DNA of 14,306 nucleotides, taken from positions 1 to 14,306 of the forward strand of contig JAPLJY010000282.1 of assembly GCA_026388345.1 (NCBI GenBank), read 5' to 3'. Positions 1-8,832 of the stretch are shown piece by piece. The notes below the pieces were generated by a model. That model worked only from the letters and a program-made list of their open reading frames with translations, was not told the origin of the DNA and did not search any database. The DNA comes from Deltaproteobacteria bacterium. GTDB taxonomy: Bacteria > Desulfobacterota > Syntrophia > Syntrophales > UBA5619. How positions within the stretch are numbered: position 1 is the first letter of the stretch; each line of letters begins with the position of its first letter. A program made the translations under genes and the position numbers.

Positions 1-1
1 C

Positions 2-1159
2 CTCCGGCGGGGCGTCTCCGGCGTCAAGCCGCTCCGGGAGGATCACCTCCTGTCGAAGTTCATCCACTCCCAGGTCTTCGGAACGGTGGATTATCCGGTG
101 GTTTTCGACTTCCGGCGCACTTACCGCAAGACCATGGGCCCCGTGGCGTATTATGCCTGTCAGGTGGCCAAGGAGGTTCTCGATCAGGCCGGCCTGCCGC
201 CGGAATTTGTGACCTCCGGCCGTCTCGGCGTGGCCTTCGGCTCCACACATGGCAGCCCCACGGTCCAGCGGGAGATCTACAAAACCTTTTTCGGCGGAGA
301 GCGCTCCGAATTCGTCGCCATCGGCGCCGTCGATTACCTCAAGTCCATGGTCCATACGACGGCAGTGAACATCACGAAGATGTTCGGCATCACCGGCCGG
401 GTCATCTCCTCCTGCACGGCCTGCACGACGAGCAGTCAGTCCATCGGCTTCGGCTACGAGACGGTCAAATACGGCATGCAGGACGCGATGCTGTGCGGCG
501 GGGCGGATGAGTACGATACAACCACCGTGGCGGTGTTCGACAATCTGCTGGCCTGTTCCACGGCCTTCAACGACCGTCCCCGGTGTACGCCGCGGCCGTT
601 CGACCGGCAACGCGACGGACTGGTCGTCGGGGAGGGCGCCGGGGCGGTGCTGTTGGAGGAATACGAACGGGCCAGGAAGCGCGGGGCCGCGATCCTGGGC
701 GAGGTCGTGGGTTTTGCCTGCAACAACAACGGGGGCGATCTCATCCTGCCGAACCGCGCCGGGATCAGCGAGACCCTGCGTCTGGGCCTCCAGGACGCGG
801 CGCTAACGGCCGATGAGGTCGATTTCGTCAGCGCCCACGCCACGGGAACCAAGATGGGCGACGTCATCGAAGCCCAGGCCATCCATGCCGTTTACGGCGG
901 GGGCCCCTTCGTGACGGGTCTCAAGGGATACATGGGGCATACGATGGGTGCCTGCGGCGCCATCGAGACCATCCTGACCCTCTATATGATACAGGAGGGG
1001 TTTATCGCCCCGACGCTCAATCTGGAAGAACCCGACGAACGGTGTGCAATGATCCGGCATACCCCGGGTGTTCAGGAGCGGCCGATCGATGTTGCGTCCA
1101 TCCAGAACTTTGCCTTCGGCGGCGTCAATACGAACCTGCTGATCAAGAGGTTTGTCTGA
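2..1159 (+). CDS. Beta-ketoacyl-ACP synthase, FabF-like (KS1), 5'-truncated
   Basis: Condensing enzyme of fatty-acid or type II polyketide synthesis; it would join an acyl group to malonyl-ACP with loss of CO2, in the cytoplasm. The reading frame is open from base 2 and its first residues (LRRGVSGVKPL) match the region about 25 residues into FabF, so the true start lies off the left edge; the GTG at 86 is an internal valine codon. The 385 residues present plus about 27 missing give the usual FabF length. The catalytic set is intact: Cys in TACTTSS (codon 422-424), His in SAHATGT (836-838), Lys (923-925) and His in KGYMGH (938-940). Cys-Thr-Thr instead of the usual Cys-Ser-Ser is a small deviation. 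It ends 8 bases before the acyltransferase and is first of three KS-fold genes, so a specialised acyl chain is likelier than housekeeping synthesis. Family is secure; substrate is unknown. Confidence 0.93.
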   Translation, partial: LRRGVSGVKPLREDHLLSKFIHSQVFGTVDYPVVFDFRRTYRKTMGPVAYYACQVAKEVLDQAGLPPEFVTSGRLGVAFGSTHGSPTVQREIYKTFFGGERSEFVAIGAVDYLKSMVHTTAVNITKMFGITGRVISSCTACTTSSQSIGFGYETVKYGMQDAMLCGGADEYDTTTVAVFDNLLACSTAFNDRPRCTPRPFDRQRDGLVVGEGAGAVLLEEYERARKRGAAILGEVVGFACNNNGGDLILPNRAGISETLRLGLQDAALTADEVDFVSAHATGTKMGDVIEAQAIHAVYGGGPFVTGLKGYMGHTMGACGAIETILTLYMIQEGFIAPTLNLEEPDERCAMIRHTPGVQERPIDVASIQNFAFGGVNTNLLIKRFV

Positions 1160-1167
1160 ATCCCGCC

Positions 1168-1944
1168 ATGGTTTTTCCCATGAGATATCGTAAACCGCTG
1201 ACGGATGTCATCGTGACGCTCCTGCTGTGGATCTATTTCACGGCGGGATTCGTGCTCTTTTTCGCCCTCCGCTATGCGGCGGCCTCGTTCCGGCGCGCGG
1301 ATCGTGAGGCCGCCTTCCAGCGCCTGAATCAGCGTTTCTTCCGGGGATTTTTCCGGCTGCTTTGCCTCATCACCCCCGGGGTTGCCCTGCATATCCGGGA
1401 TGAGGTCCGAACCATCCGCTCCTCCATCATCATCTGTAACCATCTGTCCTATCTCGATCCGATCCTGCTGATTTCCCTTTTCGAAAAACAGAAGACGATC
1501 GTCAAAAGCGCCTTTTTCAAGGTCCCGGTCTTTCGCTGGATCCTGCGGCAATCCGGTTACATCCCCTCGCAGACGGGAGGCGATTACTTTTCAATCCTGA
1601 TCAAAAATATAGAGAGTGTCAGGGAATATCTTGCATCCGGCGGAAATATCTTCATCTTTCCCGAGGGGACCCGGACCCGGACCGGTCGGCTCGGGCCGTT
1701 CAACAAGGGCGCCTTCAGCATCGCCCGATACTGCCGCGCGCCGATTCAATGCCTGCTGATCCGCAATACGAACCGTCTGTTTGTGCCGCGACGTTTCCTG
1801 CTCAATACATGCGTGTCCAACACCATCGAGGTGGAAAAAATCGGCGCCTTTCTCCCCGACTACCGCGACCAGGATTTCCGCCTGGCGACCCTGATGAGCG
1901 AAATCCGGACCCTTTACGAGGATCGCCTGAAGGACGGTTCATAA
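1168..1944 (+). CDS. PlsC-type lysophospholipid/acyl acyltransferase
   Basis: Membrane-associated acyltransferase of the 1-acylglycerol-3-phosphate acyltransferase family, 258 residues. It carries the HX4D catalytic motif (H92 to D97 in NHLSYLD) and the acceptor-binding motif FPEGTR at 164-169. One hydrophobic segment at about residues 13-37 should anchor it in the inner membrane. I chose ATG 1168, 8 bases after the KS1 stop; ATG 1180 is a possible alternative, since neither has a strong ribosome site. The open frame upstream to 1042 overlaps KS1 and has no family match. Sitting between KS genes, it may move the finished chain from ACP or CoA to a lipid or other acceptor, as acyltransferases do in aryl-polyene clusters; that role is inference. 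It could instead be a plain phosphatidic-acid-forming enzyme. Confidence 0.88.
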   Translation: MVFPMRYRKPLTDVIVTLLLWIYFTAGFVLFFALRYAAASFRRADREAAFQRLNQRFFRGFFRLLCLITPGVALHIRDEVRTIRSSIIICNHLSYLDPILLISLFEKQKTIVKSAFFKVPVFRWILRQSGYIPSQTGGDYFSILIKNIESVREYLASGGNIFIFPEGTRTRTGRLGPFNKGAFSIARYCRAPIQCLLIRNTNRLFVPRRFLLNTCVSNTIEVEKIGAFLPDYRDQDFRLATLMSEIRTLYEDRLKDGS

Positions 1945-1948
1945 ATGT

Positions 1949-1976
1949 TTGACTTTTTTCATCATGGCGGTAGAGT
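1949..1976 (+). promoter_or_regulatory. Possible internal promoter before KS2
   Basis: TTGACT (1949-1954) and TAGAGT (1971-1976) are separated by 16 bases, with 5/6 and 4/6 matches to sigma-70 boxes. They lie in the 71-base gap after the acyltransferase, the only sizeable gap in the train, so KS2 and the genes after it may be transcribed separately. Matches of this quality also occur by chance. Confidence 0.35.
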
Positions 1977-2015
1977 GGACCATCGGTCGGGAGAAATCGG
2001 TGACAGGAGTCATTC

Positions 2016-3275
2016 ATGGCGGTCGGAAATGACGAAAAACGCGTGGTGATCACCGGGATGGGGACCGTCAACGCCCTGGCGGCCGATACCGGCCAATTTG
2101 CCGGGGCCCTTCGCCGGGGCGACTGCGGGATCGGGCCGATTTCCCTCTTCGATACGGCGGCATTCCGCACCCGCAACGGGGCGGAGGTGAAGCATTTTCT
2201 GCCCCGGGCGGCGATTCCCGCTGAATTTTCGTTGAAGCGGATGTCGCGGTCCGATGTTTTTGCGCTGGCGGCCGCCCTGCAGGCCCTGTCCCAGGCGGGA
2301 CTCCGTCTGATCCCGGAGGATCTTCAGGACGAGATGGGCGTCGTCATCGGCGGCGGGGCAGGCGGGCTCCTGGAGGCGGAAGATTTCTTCGCGGATTACC
2401 TCCGCAGGGGGGGGCGAAAGGCTCGCTTTTCCCGCCTTGCCCCGGTCTGCTGCGCCTCTGCGGCCAATCACCTGGCGACGAAACTCAACCTCATGGGACC
2501 GAAAATGACCCTCATGACGGCCTGCTCCTCCGGGGCGACGGCCGTCGGCCTGGGGAGGGACCTGATCCGCAGCGGCGCCGCCCGGGCGATGATCGTGGGC
2601 GGGACGGAACCCCTCTGCCGGATGACCTTCGCCTCCTTCAACGCGCTGAAGGCCGTCGATCCGGAGTACTGCCGGCCCTTTTCCGGCAACCGCGCGGGCC
2701 TCACCCTCGGGGAGGCGGCGGGAATCCTGATCCTGGAATCCCTCGCGGGCGCGAGGGAGCGGGGGGCGCCGATCCTGGCCGAGGTGCTGGGCTATGGCGT
2801 GACCTGCGACTCACACCACATGACCGCGCCGGACGTCGGCGCCTCCGGGGCAGTCCGGGCGATGCGGGCGGCCCTGGCGGACGCGGGTCTGGGGCCGGAG
2901 GCGGTGGATTACATCAACGCCCACGGCACGGCGACCCCGCCCAACGATCTCATGGAGACACGGGCGATCAAGGAGGTCTTCGGCCCGCGGGCCTGGGGAA
3001 TTCCCGTAAGTTCGACGAAATCGATGCACGGCCACACTCTGGGGGCGTCCGGAGCCCTGGAGGCGGTCGTCTCGGTCCTGGCCATCACGGAGGGGTTCAT
3101 CCCGCCTACGATCCACTGCGAGACGCACGATCCGGAATGCGACCTGGATTACGTCACGACGGGCGCCCGGTCTGTCGCGCCGGAGGTCGTCCTCTCCAAC
3201 TCCTTCGCCTTCGGCGGGAACAACACGACGGTAATTTTCGGCCGCTTCCGGGAAGAGGGGGTGCGGCATGGATAG
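2016..3275 (+). CDS. Beta-ketoacyl-ACP synthase II-like, active (KS2)
   Basis: FabF-family condensing enzyme, 419 residues, normal length. The catalytic set is complete: C170 in TACSSG, H303 in NAHGTAT, K335 and H340 in STKSMHGH; the C-terminal FAFGGNN motif is also present. The start is supported by AGGAG at 2005-2009, six bases before ATG 2016, and by the family N-terminus RVVITGMG at residues 9-16. Its stop overlaps the KS3 start by 8 bases, so the two are almost certainly translationally coupled. KS2 retains all catalytic residues while KS3 has lost them; this is the arrangement of KS-alpha/chain-length-factor pairs in type II polyketide and aryl-polyene systems. Heterodimer formation is therefore the leading inference. 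A simple FabF duplicate is the alternative. Confidence 0.93.
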   Translation: MAVGNDEKRVVITGMGTVNALAADTGQFAGALRRGDCGIGPISLFDTAAFRTRNGAEVKHFLPRAAIPAEFSLKRMSRSDVFALAAALQALSQAGLRLIPEDLQDEMGVVIGGGAGGLLEAEDFFADYLRRGGRKARFSRLAPVCCASAANHLATKLNLMGPKMTLMTACSSGATAVGLGRDLIRSGAARAMIVGGTEPLCRMTFASFNALKAVDPEYCRPFSGNRAGLTLGEAAGILILESLAGARERGAPILAEVLGYGVTCDSHHMTAPDVGASGAVRAMRAALADAGLGPEAVDYINAHGTATPPNDLMETRAIKEVFGPRAWGIPVSSTKSMHGHTLGASGALEAVVSVLAITEGFIPPTIHCETHDPECDLDYVTTGARSVAPEVVLSNSFAFGGNNTTVIFGRFREEGVRHG

Positions 3276-4539
3276 GAGGGTGGTCGTCACCGGGATCGGG
3301 ATGGTCACGCCTTTGGGGGTGGGGAAGGACGGGTTCCGGGAAGCCCTGTGGCGCGGCGAAACGGGAATCCGGGAGATCGCCTCCTTTTCGACCGCAGGTT
3401 TCGGGTCGCATCTGGGGGCAGAGGTCCGCGATTTTCAGCCTCGCGATTTCATTTCTTTGAAAAACCTGAGGAAGATGGACCGCCTTTCCGCCATGACGAC
3501 GGCCTCCGTCCGGATGGCCCTGGATGACGCCGGGATCGCCGTGTGCGACGCCAACCGGGACCGGATCGGCATCGTCATGGGGACGGCCTTCGGGAACACG
3601 GAGCTCAAGGTCCAAAGCGCCCGGATCCTCTTTACGGAAGGGCCCGGCATGGTCAACCCCATCCATGTGCCCAACACGGTGATGAACGCCCCTGCCGGCC
3701 ACGCCTCCATCGAACTGGGCTTCCGCGGGGTGAACACGACGGTCAACCATCAGGCCGTCTCCGCCGAAACGGCCATTGCCTATGCCGCCATGGAGATCCG
3801 GCGCGGCACGGCGGACGTGATCCTGGCCGGTGGCGCCGACATCCTCTCCCCTTTCTTCTACGAGGCCCTCGGCCGTTTCCGCTCCCTCTCCCCGACGGAC
3901 GGCGGCGCGGAGGGCGCCAGGCCGTTCGATCTCGCCCGCAACGGACCCGTCATGGGGGAGGGGTGCGGGATCGTCTGCCTGGAGGCCGGGGAACTGGCCT
4001 GCGGGCGCGGGGCGGCGTCCTACTGCGAAATTTCGGGCTGGGGGCTCGCCTCCTCGCCGTCGCCGCCGACGGGATGGCCCGGCGATCCCCGCGGATTTCT
4101 GCTGGCCCTGGAGCGCGCCCTCCGCATGGCGGGCGCGGCGGCGTCGGAGATCGATTGCATCCACGCCGCGGGTAACGGCGGCTGCGAGCCCGACGCGCTG
4201 GAGGCGGCGACGTATGAACGGCTCTTCGGCGAGGGCGACGCCGGACCGCTCATCACAGCGCTCAAGGGGGCGACGGGGGAGATCTTCGCCTCCGGCGGGA
4301 TCCGGGCCGCCGCGCTGGCACTGTCCATCCGGGAGGGGGTCGTTCCGCCGACGGTCGGTCTGTGGCATCCCCTCTCCGCCTTGCCCTTCGTCATCGGCGA
4401 GGCCCGCCGCCGGCCCGTGAAGAAGGCGCTCCTGAGCGGGATCTCCTTTGGCGGGACATACGCCTGCCTGATGTTCGAGAAGAATGTGATGATGGATGTT
4501 GACAAGCGGGACCAATGCGATAGAATCCGCGCAGGGTGA
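3268..4539 (+). CDS. KS-fold protein without catalytic residues, chain-length-factor-like (KS3)
   Basis: A 423-residue thiolase-fold protein of the FabF family, opening with RRVVVTGIGMVTPLG and keeping the C-terminal ISFGGTYACLMFE. The active-site region reads NHQAVSAE: valine V164 (codon 3757-3759) stands where Cys belongs. The NAHGT region reads IHAAGN, with A301 (4168-4170) for the first His. The second His is E338 (4279-4281) in LKGATGE; only Lys K333 remains. With all three catalytic residues changed but fold motifs and frame intact, it cannot be a conventional condensing enzyme. It overlaps KS2 by 8 bases, as KS-beta/chain-length-factor genes overlap KS-alpha. The inferred role is to pair with KS2 and set chain length. 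Classical chain-length factors have Gln at the Cys position, so valine is unusual. A purine-rich ribosome site (GAAGAGGGGG, 3252-3261) precedes ATG 3268. Confidence 0.9.
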   Translation: MDRRVVVTGIGMVTPLGVGKDGFREALWRGETGIREIASFSTAGFGSHLGAEVRDFQPRDFISLKNLRKMDRLSAMTTASVRMALDDAGIAVCDANRDRIGIVMGTAFGNTELKVQSARILFTEGPGMVNPIHVPNTVMNAPAGHASIELGFRGVNTTVNHQAVSAETAIAYAAMEIRRGTADVILAGGADILSPFFYEALGRFRSLSPTDGGAEGARPFDLARNGPVMGEGCGIVCLEAGELACGRGAASYCEISGWGLASSPSPPTGWPGDPRGFLLALERALRMAGAAASEIDCIHAAGNGGCEPDALEAATYERLFGEGDAGPLITALKGATGEIFASGGIRAAALALSIREGVVPPTVGLWHPLSALPFVIGEARRRPVKKALLSGISFGGTYACLMFEKNVMMDVDKRDQCDRIRAG

Positions 4540-4548
4540 TCAAACTCC

Positions 4549-7500
4549 ATGGAAAACATCTGCAATGCGGGAATCGACATCGGTTCGACCACCGTAAAAC
4601 TGGTGATCTGCGATGGCGGGGACATCGTTTTTTCCCGTTACCGCCGCCACCAGGCCCTGACCGTGGACACGGTCCGGACGCTGCTGACGGAGGCCTTGGA
4701 GACGCTGGGGAACCGCGTCGTGGATCCGGCCTTCACCGGGTCCGCCGGCATGGGGGTGGCGGAGGCATTCGGGTTTCCTTTCATTCAGGAGGTCGTCGCC
4801 TCCACAAAACTGATCCGGCAGAAATGGCCGGATGTCCGAACCCTGATCGAGATCGGTGGGGAGGACTCCAAGATCGCCTTCTTCGATGACCATTTTCAAC
4901 CCGACATCCGTATGAACGGAAACTGTGCGGGAGGCACGGGGGCCTTCATCGAACAGATGGCGGTCCTGCTCAACGTCCCCCTCGACGATTTCGACCGGCT
5001 GGCGGGAAAGAGCCGGGCACTTCATCCAATAGCATCCCGTTGCGGGGTGTTCGCCAAGACGGACATCCAGGCGCTCCTGAGCAACCGGGTCTCCCGGGAG
5101 GATATTGCCGCGTCGGTCTTCCATGCGATGGCCCTCCAGGTCATCTCCACCCTCGCCCGCGGCTGCGACGTCCGGGAGAAGGTCCTATTCGCCGGCGGAC
5201 CGCTGACCTTTTTCCCTCGCCTGCGCGAGGCCTTTGTGCTGCTGCTCCATCTCGATGGGGAGAAGGGGGTCGCAGCCTGCGCACACCCGGAACTGATCGC
5301 AGCGGAGGGCGCGGCGCTATATCACGGGGATGCCCTCTGCCGGGTTGCGCTCGAAAAGTGCGTGCAGATCTTTACAGAGGGGACCCTGCGCGGCAGGAAG
5401 GATGCGGGAAAAAGGCTGGCGCCGCTGTTTTGCGATCGGGAGGTGTTTGCCGCCTGGGAGGAGCGCCACCGCCAACACCGGGTACGGAAGATCGGCATCG
5501 AACATCTGGACGGCAGCCCCTGCTTCCTCGGGATCGATTCCGGTTCGACGACGACGAAGCTCCTTTTGATGGACGACGAGAAACGCGTCGCCCTCACCTG
5601 GTATGAACCGAACGACGGGGACCCGATCGTTGCCGTCCGGAAGGGGCTCGACGCCTTCCGGGAGAGCTGCCGGCAGGCGGGTGTTATGCCCCGCATCCTC
5701 CGGACAGCTGTGACCGGATACGGCGAAGACCTCATCCGGGCGGCATTCTCCCTGGACGACGGCGTCGTGGAGACGATGGCGCACAGCCGGGCGGCGAGGT
5801 TCTTCGCCCCGGATGTCTCCTTCATCCTGGACATCGGCGGACAGGACATGAAGGCGATCCGCATCGAGGACGGTTTCGTCGCGGACATCCAGATCAACGA
5901 GGCCTGCTCGTCGGGCTGCGGCTCCTTCATCGAGACCTTCGCCCGCTCGCTCAACTACGGCGTCGCCGATTTTGCCCGGATTGCCTGCGGGGCGAACGAG
6001 CCCTTCGATCTCGGGACGCGCTGCACCGTTTTCATGAATTCCAGGGTGAAACAGGCTCTCCGCGAGGGGGCCACGGTGGCGGAGATCTCCGCCGGACTGG
6101 CCTATTCGGTGATCCGGAATTCCCTCTTCAAGGTTCTGAAGCTCAAGGATCCGGCCGCGCTCGGGGAGAGGATCGTCGTGCAGGGCGGGACCTTCCGCAA
6201 CCCCGCCGTCCTGCGCGCCTTTGAGCTCCTGACCGGGCGGGAGGCGATCCGGCCCGACATCTCCGAAATGATGGGGGCCTATGGGGCCGCCCTGACGGCG
6301 CTCCAAAACCACATGGAGAAACCGGCCGCGGCCACCGCCTTCCGGGGGTTCGACGGGGAGGCCCCGGAAGGCAATATGACGAAGAAAGAGCTCCACTGCG
6401 CGGGTTGCGAGAACCGTTGCGCCGTGACCCGGATGAACTTCGCCGGCGGGCGGAGCTACTTTACCGGCAACCGGTGCGAACGCCGTTTCAGTAACGCAGG
6501 CCTCGCCTGCCGTCCGGGGGAGAATCTCTTCGCCGCCCGGCTGAAACTCCTCTTCGAGAGGCCGCTCGCTCCGGATGGGCCGCCGATTCTCACCTTCGGC
6601 ATCCCGCGCGTGCTGAACGTGTACGAGAATTTCCCCTTCTGGTGCACCGTGCTCACCCGCTGCGGCTTCCGGGTGGTTCTCTCCGCGCCGTCGGGGATGA
6701 AGCAGTATGAAAAGGGGATCGGGACGGTGATGTCCGACAGCATCTGCTTTCCCGGGAAGCTTGCCCACGGCCACATCCTGGACCTGATCGAGCAGGGGGT
6801 GGACCGGATCTTATACCCGATGGTGGTCTGCGAGCGGACGGAGGACACCGATACCCGGAACAGCTTCAACTGCCCCGTGGTGAGCGGCTACCCCGACGTC
6901 ATAAGGAGCGCGATCGATCCCGAGGGACGATACGGCATCCCGATCTACAGCCCCGTCGTCAGTTTCAAGAATGTGACCCTCCTGAAAAGGCAGATGCAAC
7001 GTTTCCTGGTGCCGCTCGGGGTCCGAAAAAGTCGCGTAGATGAGGCGGTGGAGGCGGGTCTCAGCGCGCAGCAGGAGGTGAGGAGGGAACTGCAAGAGAG
7101 GGCCCTCCGGCTGATGACGAAGGCGGAAGAAGAGCAGCGGTTTGCCGTGGTGGTTTCTGGACGGCCCTACCATGGCGATCCGCTCGTCAATCACGGTCTC
7201 CCGGAACTCATCGCCGGCTTCGGCATCGATGTCATCCCCGAGATCGCCGTGCCGCTCGCCGACGATCAGACTCTGAAGGACAGCCATGTCCTCACCCAGT
7301 GGGCCTATACCAACCGGATCCTCTCCGTCGCCAAGGTGGTCGCCCACACCCCGCACCTCGAACTGGTCCAGATGACCTCCTTTGGCTGCGGCCTGGATGC
7401 GATCTCCGCCGACGAGGTGCGGGAGATTATCCGGGGAGAGGGCAAGACCTACAGCCTGATCAAAATGGACGAGATCGCCAATCTCGGGGCGGTCCGGATC

Positions 7501-8829
7501 CGCGTCCGATCTCTGTTAGAGGCGATCCGCGAGCGTTCCGGGGCCGGAAGGCCGAAACGGGGAGAGGACGACGTTGTAAATCCCCCCGGAGCAAACCCGG
7601 AGGGAAGGACGATCCTGATCCCCTGGTTTTCGCCGCTCTATTCACCGTTCATCCCTTCGGTCTTCGCCTCGGTCGGCTGCCGGGTGGAGCTCCTGATGCC
7701 CCAGGACCGCTCCTCCGTCGACGTGGGCCTCCGGTATGTGAACAACGACATGTGCTATCCCGCGGTCATCGTCATCGGGGACATCATCAAGGCCTTCCAG
7801 TCCGGCCGGTACGATCCGGAAAAGACGACCGTTCTGCTGGCTCAGACTTTCGGTCAATGCCGCGCATCCAACTATCTGCCGCTTACCCGGAAGGCGCTTG
7901 CGGCCGCGGGATTCGGCGGGGTGCCGGTTCTCTCCCTGTCCGCAGAGGAGAGCCTCCGCCAGTCGGGACTGGCGATCGACCGGAACAAACTGGTCAAAAG
8001 GCTGGCGTTCGGGGTCGTCTTCAGCGACGCGCTGGCCCGGATGGTCCTGGCGACGACGCCGCATGAGATCCGCGCCGGTTCGTCGATGGCCCTTCAGCAG
8101 CGATACATCGCCGAAATGGGAAGGCTCGCCGGCGAGGAGGATTTCCGGGGGCTCCTGCGCCTGCTCCGGGATGCCGTTCGCGACTTCAACGCGCTCCCGG
8201 TTGACAGCACCCGGGCGCCGGTCATCGGGGTCCTGGGGGAGATCTTCGTCAAGCACAATGCCTTCTCGAACAACAATATCGTGGAGTGGCTCATTTCGCA
8301 GGGGGTGGAGGTGGTCGTGCCGCCGCTGCTGAGCTTCTTTGAACAGCGTTTCGTGAACGAGGAGTTCGACCAGGGCGCCTACCTGAAACGCTCCTTCCGG
8401 GACCTCGTCATGACCCGCCTGCTCGACCGCTACGTACGGTTCTATCTCGCCCGCGTGGAACGGGTGATGGCGGAATTCCGGTATCACCGGCGGAATCATG
8501 ATCTGAAGGAACTTGCGGAGGAGACGAGCCGGGCGACAAGCCTGGCCAACCAGGCCGGGGAGGGGTGGCTGCTCCCCGCCGAGATGATCGCCATGCTCCG
8601 GGAGGGGGTCGGAAACATCGTCTGCCTGCAGCCGTTCGGCTGTCTCGCCAACCAGATCATCGGAAAAGGTGTGGAAAAGAAACTCAAATCCCTGTACAAT
8701 TGCCTGAATCTTCTTTTTCTCGACATGGACCCGGGAATGAGCGAGGTGAATATCCTGAACCGCCTCCATTTCGTCGTGATGTCCGCCCGGGAGGGGATGA
8801 AGACGGAAAGGGTTATCGCGAGAACATAA
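4549..8829 (+). CDS. Giant acyl-CoA dehydratase activase fusion: two ASKHA ATPase domains plus two three-Cys DUF2229/HgdB-like halves
   Basis: 1426-residue member of the CoA-substrate-specific enzyme activase family (BcrAD/BadFG, DUF2229). ATPase domain 1 is about residues 5-260 (GIDIGSTTVK at 8-17, NCAGGTG with C126, SRCGVF with C165). Domain 2 is about 326-585 (GIDSGSTTTK at 328-337, C453, C492). Characterised activators are homodimers holding one [4Fe-4S] cluster between subunits through two Cys each; both domains here keep both Cys. A Cys cluster C617, C620, C624, C643 follows. Two similar halves come next, about 680-985 (C733, C761, C947) and 1020-1412 (C1069, C1104, C1365), recalling the three-Cys cluster sites of dehydratase subunits. 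The start is 9 bases after the KS3 stop, with a weak CAGGG site at 4532-4536; the patatin gene follows after 3 bases. Function is inferred: ATP-driven low-potential electron transfer, possibly on an acyl-CoA or acyl-ACP. The substrate cannot be told from sequence. Confidence 0.92.
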   Translation: MENICNAGIDIGSTTVKLVICDGGDIVFSRYRRHQALTVDTVRTLLTEALETLGNRVVDPAFTGSAGMGVAEAFGFPFIQEVVASTKLIRQKWPDVRTLIEIGGEDSKIAFFDDHFQPDIRMNGNCAGGTGAFIEQMAVLLNVPLDDFDRLAGKSRALHPIASRCGVFAKTDIQALLSNRVSREDIAASVFHAMALQVISTLARGCDVREKVLFAGGPLTFFPRLREAFVLLLHLDGEKGVAACAHPELIAAEGAALYHGDALCRVALEKCVQIFTEGTLRGRKDAGKRLAPLFCDREVFAAWEERHRQHRVRKIGIEHLDGSPCFLGIDSGSTTTKLLLMDDEKRVALTWYEPNDGDPIVAVRKGLDAFRESCRQAGVMPRILRTAVTGYGEDLIRAAFSLDDGVVETMAHSRAARFFAPDVSFILDIGGQDMKAIRIEDGFVADIQINEACSSGCGSFIETFARSLNYGVADFARIACGANEPFDLGTRCTVFMNSRVKQALREGATVAEISAGLAYSVIRNSLFKVLKLKDPAALGERIVVQGGTFRNPAVLRAFELLTGREAIRPDISEMMGAYGAALTALQNHMEKPAAATAFRGFDGEAPEGNMTKKELHCAGCENRCAVTRMNFAGGRSYFTGNRCERRFSNAGLACRPGENLFAARLKLLFERPLAPDGPPILTFGIPRVLNVYENFPFWCTVLTRCGFRVVLSAPSGMKQYEKGIGTVMSDSICFPGKLAHGHILDLIEQGVDRILYPMVVCERTEDTDTRNSFNCPVVSGYPDVIRSAIDPEGRYGIPIYSPVVSFKNVTLLKRQMQRFLVPLGVRKSRVDEAVEAGLSAQQEVRRELQERALRLMTKAEEEQRFAVVVSGRPYHGDPLVNHGLPELIAGFGIDVIPEIAVPLADDQTLKDSHVLTQWAYTNRILSVAKVVAHTPHLELVQMTSFGCGLDAISADEVREIIRGEGKTYSLIKMDEIANLGAVRIRVRSLLEAIRERSGAGRPKRGEDDVVNPPGANPEGRTILIPWFSPLYSPFIPSVFASVGCRVELLMPQDRSSVDVGLRYVNNDMCYPAVIVIGDIIKAFQSGRYDPEKTTVLLAQTFGQCRASNYLPLTRKALAAAGFGGVPVLSLSAEESLRQSGLAIDRNKLVKRLAFGVVFSDALARMVLATTPHEIRAGSSMALQQRYIAEMGRLAGEEDFRGLLRLLRDAVRDFNALPVDSTRAPVIGVLGEIFVKHNAFSNNNIVEWLISQGVEVVVPPLLSFFEQRFVNEEFDQGAYLKRSFRDLVMTRLLDRYVRFYLARVERVMAEFRYHRRNHDLKELAEETSRATSLANQAGEGWLLPAEMIAMLREGVGNIVCLQPFGCLANQIIGKGVEKKLKSLYNCLNLLFLDMDPGMSEVNILNRLHFVVMSAREGMKTERVIART

Positions 8830-8832
8830 ATT

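Noticed and set aside
86..88. GTG as start of KS1
   Set aside because: The frame is open upstream to base 2 and encodes FabF-like residues there; a start at 86 would remove a conserved part of the fold.
3154..4515. 453-codon minus-strand open frame opposite KS3
   Set aside because: Low-complexity Arg/Gly/Asp-rich shadow; KS3 on the plus strand has clear family motifs and coupling to KS2.
5317..6774. 485-codon minus-strand open frame under the activase gene
   Set aside because: A GC-rich shadow frame; the protein is Arg/Pro/Gly-rich with no motif, while the plus strand encodes an unmistakable activase.
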